The notes beneath the pieces were generated by a model that saw only the letters and a program-made list of their open reading frames with translations, searched no databases and was not told the origin of the DNA. 64,000 bases of DNA from Volutella citrinella. Taxonomy: Eukaryota; Ascomycota; Sordariomycetes; Hypocreales; Nectriaceae. A program made the translations under genes and the position numbers. Every line of letters begins with the position of its first letter. The stretch's first letter is position 1. The stretch covers positions 5,084,001 through 5,148,000 of the forward strand of contig JAWZSP010000003.1 of the NCBI GenBank assembly GCA_034401135.1, given 5' to 3'. Of the stretch, positions 56,406 through 64,000 are shown in pieces.

Positions 56406-58174
56406 TTAAGCCAATGTTTCCTTGGCCGCAGCTGCTTCAGCCGCGGCCGATACCTCAGCCAGTCCCTGCTCGTAGGCCTTGACATCTGGTTCACACACGG
56501 TTCGAACATCCGGTAGCTCCCCAGTCTCAAAATAGGCGCGGACCACGCCGTTGACGCATTTGGATGGTTGGGTAGTCGCGCCGTGCTATTATTTCGACTT
56601 AGTTTTGTGTGTGTACATGAACGCTCGTGGAGTCAACTTACGCCGAAAACCTTGTGGACGAGTAGTCTGCTGCCATTAAAGTTCAATGCGGCCTCGTATG
56701 CGTTGCTCACGGGGGTGACGGGGTCATAGAGGCCGTTGAGTAAAAGTAGAGGGTTGCTCGTCTCAACCGCCGTAAAGCTTGCTTCTGGTCGCTCTGCCGT
56801 ATCAAACTTCCATCGGGAACAGAGCCAGCTGACTGAGCTGGACCCTTCTGAGAACATGCCATGGGACTCGGTAGCCTTGACGAGGGGGTACATATCTTCA
56901 GGGGACTCCTTGCGCAGACTTGAATCGAGGCAAGTGATTCCCCATGTTGCGGGGGTCTGCTCGCCTATAAAGGGCGACTGCTTTGCAACAACTTCCCGTA
57001 GCTGTGTCCAGTTGCCCTGCAAAGCGAGCTGAACGTATCCGGTGGCCTGGAGCATCAAAGCCGGCGAATACAAAGTTGTAACGAGCAATGCTTTGAGTCC
57101 CCTAACATCTTCGGCGGTAGCGGCATCCGTGTTGTGTTTCTCAAGAGCATCTGCAAAGGCCGCCGACAGCTTTAGCGGAGTAGTGTCATCGCCGCAATAG
57201 TTTACCAGTTTGCACTTCTCAGGCCCGGCGTCTATGCACTGCCGGAAGAATTCGGTGAGAGCCTTGTCCGTGTCTTTGGTGTTGAGCAACCAGTATCCGG
57301 TATAGTGTTCTCGGAGGGTCTGCACGCTGTCGAGGACGATGCGCTCGACGCGGTCGGGAAACATGGAAGCAAATGTCTGTCCTATGACGGTTCCGTAGGA
57401 AGTGCCCCAAAACCTGAGCTTTCCGCCCTCGTTGAGTGCATCGACGATTCTCAACATGTCTCGCGCGATAAAGGGCGTAGACAGCAGGTGGCCGGTTCCT
57501 TTGTTGGCCTCGTAGCAGGCCTGAGCCTGTTCTTCATACCAGTCCCAATCTCTGAGCACGACATCATAGCCATCCACTGACGGGATAGTGACTGTATAGT
57601 TGGCGCGGCGGGTCAGTTTCAGGCCTGGATTTTGCACGATGTCGCATTTTAAAGGGAGAGTTCTCCCGACTCCTCTAGGTAATTGCTTAGTGGCACGGAC
57701 AAAGTGGTAGGGATTGGAGGTGAATGCTTACCTGGTATCGAACCCAATGAGATCGTACTCTCCGCCGAGAGCGCTGAGGTTGTCAGGTAAGCATAGATTC
57801 CACAGCTGGGGAATAACGACTTACTCCAAAAGCCCTTGGCCCGTAGTTGTAGCGGCCGTATTGATCCCTGACGGTCCTGGTCCACCTGGGTTGAACAGGA
57901 TGCTGCCCTTTGAGGGCTGCTTGGCGCCTTTCACTTTGACCAGGTCAATCTTCAGGGTTCCCGACTCAGGTTTGGTGTAATCGAGAGGAACTTCGATGAC
58001 GGCGCATTCAAGAGGGTTGGTAATCGCTTCGCGAATGGTCTTGTCGGGAAACATGTTGTCGAGATTACATGGAGCCCACTTCAGCTCGGCCGATGCGGAC
58101 GTTTCGCCATCACCTCGCGGCAGGGCTGTAACAAGGCCGGCTGAGAGAAGGGAGAGATAAATTTTGAGAGACAT
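56406..58174 (-). CDS. Secreted S33-family peptidase (tripeptidyl/prolyl aminopeptidase-like)
   Basis: Exons 58174-57825, 57773-57732, 57674-56642 and 56585-56406 give 534 aa. The signal peptide is MSLKIYLSLLSAGLVTALPR. The α/β-hydrolase oxyanion region is SILFNPGGPGPSG. Then EYDLIGFDTRGVGRTLP spans two splice joins. The nucleophile is Ser in FWGTSYGTVIG, the acid is Asp in LNGLYDPVTPV, and His in HGATTQPSKCV lies in exon 4 at the start of the TAP_C-like domain. It releases N-terminal peptides or proline from oligopeptides outside the cell. The C-terminus is an Ala-rich helix. A TATA element is at 58250-58257 on this strand. Confidence 0.9.
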
Positions 58175-59003
58175 GGCGGCGCTAGGTTCTATTGAGATGA
58201 AGATTGTTCTGTGACGGAGAATCAATCGAGTACCGTCCAACTCCCCAGGTTTATATAGGCTGCTTCGACCATCCTGCCTCACAAGATGCTGTATATCTGG
58301 ACACTGCAGCATGAATAGCTCGAGCCTGATCTGTGTAAGCTACTATGTGGCCGTGCTTGGCTTGACGCAATGATGTAGTCCACAATTCCTGGGCGGTAGA
58401 TGGAACCTCAATTCGGTCGGGGCAGTGCTGATGATCGCCGCAGATAGCCACCAGCGGGGGCTCATGGGCCAATGGAACGAGGCCAAAGCTAGGCCAAGCC
58501 TGCAAGGTAAGCCCGACCAGAAGTGATGAGTTCATAGCGGTGAGGATTGCCATATTGGGATAGGCTTGAAGATGTCGTTTCGTGCCAATCGCTTCCAACG
58601 AATACGCCGGCAATGCGGTGGTGTCCGATGTAACTATTTTTGGACGAGTTATGTTGCCTTTGGCCCGTCCTTGTTTCAATTGCGGGCGCGTATCATGGCC
58701 CACCTCTACCAGAACGACATTCACTCAAGCCAAATCACCAGATTCAATTTCGTATGCCTCTACACTATGCATACCGGTCGATTTTCCCCATAACCCTATC
58801 GCTGGAAGCTGCACTGCCATTGGATTACTCGTATCGCTCGGGACCCGCGCTTCCCGGCATATGGATGATTGCCAGGCGGCCCCACTAAAACTGGGAGGTC
58901 CATCGCCTCAGGCCTTCAATTCTCGAAAATCCATCATGAATGAGTAATCGGCTCGGAATTCCATAACTATCAAGATCCATCGCTCGTCGGTGTCCATACA
59001 GGC
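58175..59003. other. Intergenic, divergent promoter of peptidase and carrier
   Basis: 829 bp between opposed starts. TATATAA at 58250-58257 serves the peptidase. Nothing further is supported. Confidence 0.5.
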
Positions 59004-60008
59004 ATGGAAGCCGGCACGGGCACAGAAGTGTGGGCAGTATGTCATCAAATCCTCTGCAATCTTCGTTCCTCACTAACCTACCAGGCTGCCGTCGCCTCGG
59101 GGGTGACCACCGACCTGGTGGCATATCCCATGGAAACACTCATTACCCGAATGCAGTCCCCGGCGTACACTACTCGGTACAAGACACTCACCGGCCGCTT
59201 CAGACCCAGCCTCTTCCGGGGTCTCTACCAAGGCTTCGGTCCGACTCTCGTCATCGGAGTGCCCGCATCTACTGCATTCTTTGTAGTGTACGAAGGCGTA
59301 AAGGCGGCACTACAAGAGTCTACCCAGGCTATACACCCGGCCGTCGCCTCCATTGTCGGTAGCGGTGCAGCAACGCTCGTCAGCTGCGCCATCATCAACC
59401 CAGCAGAAGTGCTGAACCAGAACGCCCAGGTCCAACAGAGCCAGAAAACGAGAAAGCCGCTGGGTTGGTATACTCTGCAGGTTTTGAAGCAGTTCACCAC
59501 CGATCCGAAAAAGCTGTGGACGGGCTACGGGGCGCTGATTGCCAGTGACGTGCCCAGAACAACCATCACCTTCAGTCTCTACGAGTACATGAAAGCAGCG
59601 TGGCTCGACAGACTGAGGGAGTCGGACCCAAAGGCAGCCGCTTCCATCTCGACCCAGGTCAAAGTGAGTGCCTGCAGTGCTGGTCTAGCTGCCGGCTTCA
59701 CCTCTAGCTTGATGATCCCCATCGATGTCATCAAGACACGAATGAGGCTTGCTGCTGGCGAGTCAGTGATGGCCAACGTGACGCCACAGCCAGCTCGAGT
59801 GGGCTTTCACTCCAGGGCACCGCATCCTACCCCCAAAGGGTTTTTTTCAGTCGCCAAAGGTATTCTACGGACCGATGGTGTCACTGGTTTATTTAGAGGA
59901 GGCACGCTTACTTTCATTGCGAGTATCGTTGCTGGCGGGCTCTACCTCGGTACTTATGAAGGCGTGAAGCTGTACATTAAGGATATGGGTCATGAGGAGA
60001 TTCTTTAG
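59004..60008 (+). CDS. Mitochondrial carrier-family protein (Pet8/SLC25A26-like layout)
   Basis: Exon 1 is 59004-59027 (MEAGTGTE) and exon 2 is 59085-60008. The 57-nt intron (GTGTGG...TACCAG, CTAAC branch) is in frame either way, but removing it gives MEAGTGTEAAVASGVTTDLV, a normal first carrier helix. The protein is 315 aa. The three repeats carry YPMETLITRMQ, NPAEVLNQNAQ and IPIDVIKTRMR. In repeat 2 the conserved basic residue is Asn (VLNQ). Overall pattern resembles fungal S-adenosylmethionine carrier relatives, but the substrate is not secure. YLGTYEGVKLYIK is the usual last helix. Confidence 0.85.
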   Translation: MEAGTGTEVWAVCHQILCNLRSSLTYQAAVASGVTTDLVAYPMETLITRMQSPAYTTRYKTLTGRFRPSLFRGLYQGFGPTLVIGVPASTAFFVVYEGVKAALQESTQAIHPAVASIVGSGAATLVSCAIINPAEVLNQNAQVQQSQKTRKPLGWYTLQVLKQFTTDPKKLWTGYGALIASDVPRTTITFSLYEYMKAAWLDRLRESDPKAAASISTQVKVSACSAGLAAGFTSSLMIPIDVIKTRMRLAAGESVMANVTPQPARVGFHSRAPHPTPKGFFSVAKGILRTDGVTGLFRGGTLTFIASIVAGGLYLGTYEGVKLYIKDMGHEEIL

Positions 60009-60278
60009 GATGCATCGGATTGATCTGGCGTTTGGATGTGTTTACCGGCTGTTGTAGAATAGAGCATCTCTACTTAATCATGTACCAACTTCTCCTAACA
60101 TCGTTGCAAGAGCAGATTTAGCTTAATTGATTCTATGAAAAAGAATTCAATCATGCCATCAACTCTTACTACATGCCCAGTACCACGCCAAAATCTCTGC
60201 AGTCCATTGATACAGGAATAAATATGATTCGTTGTAGGATAGGAGCTGTGCCGATCTTCATCGCCACCACAACAGAAC

Positions 60279-60450
60279 TCATTGATCCAGCATAGCCATC
60301 CAATACAGGCGGTCCTTTACGCCTTCAAGCTTTTCCTTTGTCTTCTTCAGTGCCACACGGTGACCCTTCAGGTCATTGGACAGCCACGAGTTCTTCTCCC
60401 GCAGTGCCTTGTTCTGTGCTTGCGTTGCTTGTATCCGACTGATTGTGCCT
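60279..60450 (-). CDS. Possible exon of a small coiled-coil protein
   Basis: The frame reads ISRIQATQAQNKALREKNSW, followed by LKGHRVALKKTKEKLEGVKD and a stop (TGA at 60281-60279). This is a regular heptad-like basic coiled coil. A candidate start MSSIWARV at 60517 with a TATAAA at about 60550-60556 lies upstream, but no good donor joins it in frame. An eight-C run nearby (60487-60494 on the plus strand as G) may hide a base error. Confidence 0.3.
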
Positions 60451-60517
60451 CCTTATGGACGTTTCGATGGGTTCATTAATGCGGCAGGGGGGGGACTCTG
60501 GCCCAAATCGACGACAT

Positions 60518-61251
60518 GATTCTCAGCTTCGAAATTGAATGTAGGATGTTTTATAAAGGTGAACGCGAGATGTAGCAGTAGAAGGCCAGACGCAATATTA
60601 GCGGACGCGAGATGCACCACCCTCGAAGTTATGTAAGGGGGAATGGCACCGTTCTATTGGCCAATTCGTCGGGTCGCGAAATTAGGACGCGTCTTCTAGC
60701 CACGCCATTGGGGGGCTGATTAATTGGGTGCGAATTACACAAACTCATTTGGCTGCATTCACACATTGTTGGGTGCTTGATATATACACACAGCCCCTTG
60801 ACGAATCTCAGCAGAGACAAGACTTCACCAGAGGATCGTCCAATTCACACCCTAGTATCGCTACGAAGCCAATCTCATTGCTTTCTCGCCCAATATACAC
60901 CCGTAGGATAGTTCAACAACCATTCAATCGCTCCTCGACCATCATGTCATCTGCTACATGGGCATCACAGGGTTGGTCAAAGAGAGACTCCCCCCGTGAC
61001 TTTGAACAGCCTTTCCACACTCTATTCAAAGCCTACCTATTTTTTTTAAAACATTTCACAGTACTATTATGCCCCGAATGCAAGCAGACCAATGCACTTA
61101 CTTGCACCCAGGCTTTATCACCGTGGCCCCACATGCCATCATCTGTTGCGGGGTCCGATCACTCCGATGACTCCGACAGCCAGACTTCACATCCCCTGCC
61201 TCCGATGCCGTCAGTCCTTTGCGCAATTACACCGACAACCCCGAGCACAAA
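60518..61251. other. Promoter/5' UTR region of the last Zn2Cys6 gene
   Basis: TATATA-like element at 60780-60786 on the plus strand, about 470 bp before the ATG. Several upstream ATGs with short frames (for example at 60944) suggest a long leader with upstream ORFs. Confidence 0.45.
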
Positions 61252-63554
61252 ATGCCCAAGAACCAGAGGGCAAGCCGCAATATGAGCGTGCGCCTAGCCG
61301 CCTGTGAGCCCTGCAGACGCTCCAAGCTCGCCTGCGGCCATGAAAAGCCCGTGTGTGCGCGGTGCCATGCCCGCGGCGAAGATGCCGGCTGCGATTATCG
61401 GAGTCGCCCTTTCAAGAGGAAGAGGCTGACAAGTGAGCCTTCAAGGTGACATGGCAGTTCTGCTTCACTTCACACCATCTAGGCTACTGACTCGGCCGCA
61501 CAGGAATTCATCACCGGCCCAAAGGATCGAGCCATTGGCGGCGCAAGCGCTACCCGTCTCGCCACCACCGCATCGATACCCAAACCCAGGCTTCCTCGGC
61601 CATTCGAGCCATTCCACAATCTTTGACCAGATGAACTCACATGCTCCTACCGGTACTTCATCGCCGATGCACATCCAAGAGCCACTGGCTCTCGATCCCG
61701 ACCCGGATACATACCCTTTCTCCGAGGGCGTTGTCGAGAGAGCAGCCCAGACTGTACGACGCATTCTAAGCCTGGATGTTGCCCAATTGCACATCCTTGT
61801 GAAAAACTGGCTCGACACGGGGACAAACCTACCTCTCGCTGAGCCCTTTGTTGCTAAATTCGCCGACGCCAGCCTCGACTTCTGGAACTCACTCGACTCT
61901 GGCGTAGATGTCGACGCCTGGGCGGCTCAGCAAGCTCGAACACTGCTAAACAACACCAGACGGCCGTTGATAATGACCTCTTCGTCTACGCCGAGAGAAT
62001 TCTTCTCCCAGGTTCTCGGTGATAACATGTGCTTCGAGGTCCTCGGGATATTCTTGACAGCTGCTGGGCGAGCAGCCATTGATATCCCTTCCTTCATCAC
62101 CAGATCCACCCCAGGCCCGCAAAACGCACAACTTGTTCGAGATCTGGTCAACATTGGAGACTGGTGCTTGGAATCTTGCATTTCCCTCGACTGCCTCAAC
62201 GATCTCCAGCTAGTTTTCCAGTATGAAAACCTCATTCTTCATACGCAAGTTGACGGAGATCAGAGTATGTACCAAAGATTCATTTCCCTCGACATCCTCG
62301 GTGACTCTTCTGACGACGCACCAGGCTATCACTCGTGGAGAAGAATGGGCGATTCAACCAGCACGCTATTTGCGCTCGGCTACCACGAGCTCTCGGAAGA
62401 GAACGCAACTGGCGTGCCCAGGTTTATCTTCGAGCTTCGCAAGGCGGCCTTTGCGCGCATATACACTGCAGACAAGATGCTCGCCGTGTTTTTGGGCCGT
62501 CCCCCAAGAGTTATCCAAGACTACTGCACTTTTGTCCTCCCCACCAGCGATCCTGACTTGTGGAAAGAGGATGGGCCGGGCCATGACTGCGATCCTACCG
62601 CTGGCCAGTCGTCGACCCGCGTTGGTTCGCCCGCTTACGAGCCCATAAACTATACTGCCGACACTCGTTGCTCAGCCAGGTTCTCGGCGCTCAAAGAAGA
62701 CGTGTTGAAACTGTCACGTCGCCGCCACGCCCCCGGCGCAGGCCAGACAAACTCCAGCGAGGTCAAGTACGCTGCAATCATATAATCCCCTCCTTGGTGC
62801 TCTGATACTCATGGTTTCCCAGCAACATTGTTCGCAAAGTCGAAGATCTCTGGGCAAGTCTCCCTGAGCACTTCAAAATGTCAACAAGCGTGCGAGACTC
62901 GCCAGGGAGCCCGTTTTGCAAAGACTTTCTCCTCGGCATTCGTCTTGATTATCTGCACACTCTTTTTCTCCTTCACCTTGTGTCCTCGAGGCAAGTCTCC
63001 CAGCCGGGGGGAGAGCTGCTGGGAATAGCGGGAGAGATTCTGGCGCATATAACAGAAGCCGTCATGCTCCGAGGCCGCCTAGTAAACTCGGGCACGTCGT
63101 TGATTTGGAAGGTAAGTCGGGGACTTTTACCCTCCCATCTCACCGGAATACTAACCTGAACCAGGTTGCGCAATACGGCCTTCCAGCGGCAGGCATCATT
63201 TCCCTCACGCTCCTGAACGGCCCTGCCTACGATGATGCAGGAAGGTCATCGAGGGCAAAACTCGTACAGGATCTGAGCGTGCTCGTTGCAGAGCTCAAGG
63301 TTGGGGCCATCATCAGGGCAGGCGAGCCTAATTTTGCCCTATTCAGTCGTGCGACGCGAACTATGCAGAGCTTGCTGGATTCGCTGATGGCTTGGATCCC
63401 GTCCGACTCTCGGTCGCAGACACTTCAGTCAAACCCGGCGGCGGATGTTGCCAATAGCTGGGATTCATACGTGAACCCTGAGACATGGGATTTCGAGATC
63501 GATTTCTGGGCCAATCTTGCTGATCATCCGACGCTCCTCAGTCATGAGAAGTAG
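61252..63554 (+). CDS. Zn2Cys6 transcription factor
   Basis: Four exons, 61252-61445, 61504-62766, 62823-63111 and 63165-63554, give 711 aa. Zinc cluster: ACEPCRRSKLACGHEKPVC then ARCHARGEDAGC, with an eight-residue last spacer. It is followed by a basic patch RPFKRKRLT. The donor used is GTGACA at 61446; the nearer GTGAGC at 61433 breaks frame. The middle homology region shows in RKAAFARIYTADKMLAVFLG, then RPPRVIQDYC. The C-terminal half has KVEDLWASLPEHFK and LDYLHTLFLLHLV. Target genes unknown; nearest genes are the mitochondrial carrier and secreted peptidase. Confidence 0.9.
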
Positions 63555-64000
63555 TGATGAGAGTAGCAATATGACGTTCTGTAGCACTAATAGCCCAGTG
63601 TATGACAGCCTCATTTGGTGCCCTGAAAATGACAAATGGCCCGGTTGGCCGCCTCTCCGCTGTCCCCGAAACGCATGACTGGAGTTGATGTGTAACGTGT
63701 CCAGCATTTACCATCCAACTAACATAAGATTACATCAGGATGCCACCTTGCCGCGTGATCCCGATGGCAACCCATAGCAACAGCTTTGGAAAGTCTGCTA
63801 GATTACTACCCAGGTCTTCGCGGTCTCTTGAGCCAGGTAAAATGCAGAGGGCATTTGCTCTATTTATCCATTACCGTTTTGCTATCGCCGTCCTCGACGC
63901 AAAGCTCGGCAAAAGCGGAGTTCGGCCAGATCGGTGTAAGAGGGTCGACGACAATCAGGCGGTGTGATCGTGACAGTCGGGGGTTGACAATAAACCATAG
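63555..64000. other. 3' flank, no gene seen
   Basis: A short plus-strand frame at 63740-63967 has no supporting motif. The window ends without a recognisable gene start. Confidence 0.45.

Noticed and set aside
1..64000. CRISPR arrays, insertion sequences, viral or integrase genes
   Set aside because: No regular spacer-repeat array, transposase, reverse transcriptase or terminal inverted repeat was recognised by eye.

Overview
The window is nuclear DNA of a filamentous ascomycete, most likely a sordariomycete and possibly Hypocreales; the order is an inference. The evidence is short phase-consistent introns (mostly 46-60 nt, GTRNGT donors, CTAAC-like branch points), Zn2Cys6 regulators, a HET-domain gene, a PigL/STAND-type N-terminal domain and fungus-specific transporters. 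Twenty-six protein genes can be supported with good or fair evidence, plus two weak small-gene candidates, one isolated coiled-coil exon and one tRNA-Gly. Splice joins were worked out by hand and are consistent in frame except where stated.

Region 1 (1-19.5 kb) is accessory-like. It holds a small membrane protein, a STAND-type N-terminal/ankyrin-like protein, a HET-domain gene with one in-frame TAA, a large glycoprotein-like membrane protein, a secreted Ser/Asp-rich glycoprotein, a glycine-zipper protein, a ubiquitin-like fusion gene with a poly-Gly tail and broken frame upstream, a one-TM coiled-coil protein and tRNA-Gly(GCC). The STAND-like and HET genes suggest self/non-self recognition.

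Region 2 (19.5-29.1 kb) is about 9.6 kb with no gene I can support, although it is neither AT-rich nor visibly repetitive.

Region 3 (29-44.5 kb) holds a small ankyrin protein and then a possible tricarboxylate gene cluster. A Zn2Cys6 regulator is divergent from an RraA-family aldolase/decarboxylase, which is followed by a PrpF-family isomerase. After two kinase-fold genes come a Yhm2-like mitochondrial citrate/oxoglutarate carrier and, divergent from it across 318 bp, an aconitase paralogue. Aconitase paralogue plus PrpF resembles the bacterial AcnD/PrpF pair.

Region 4 (45-54.7 kb) looks like carbohydrate uptake: a Zn2Cys6 regulator, an AnmK/levoglucosan-kinase-family sugar kinase, a transaldolase divergent from an MFS sugar porter, and then an APC permease.

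Region 5 (54.7-64 kb) holds a small secreted cysteine-rich protein with a 14-nt micro-exon, a secreted S33 peptidase, a mitochondrial carrier, an isolated coiled-coil exon and a third Zn2Cys6 regulator.
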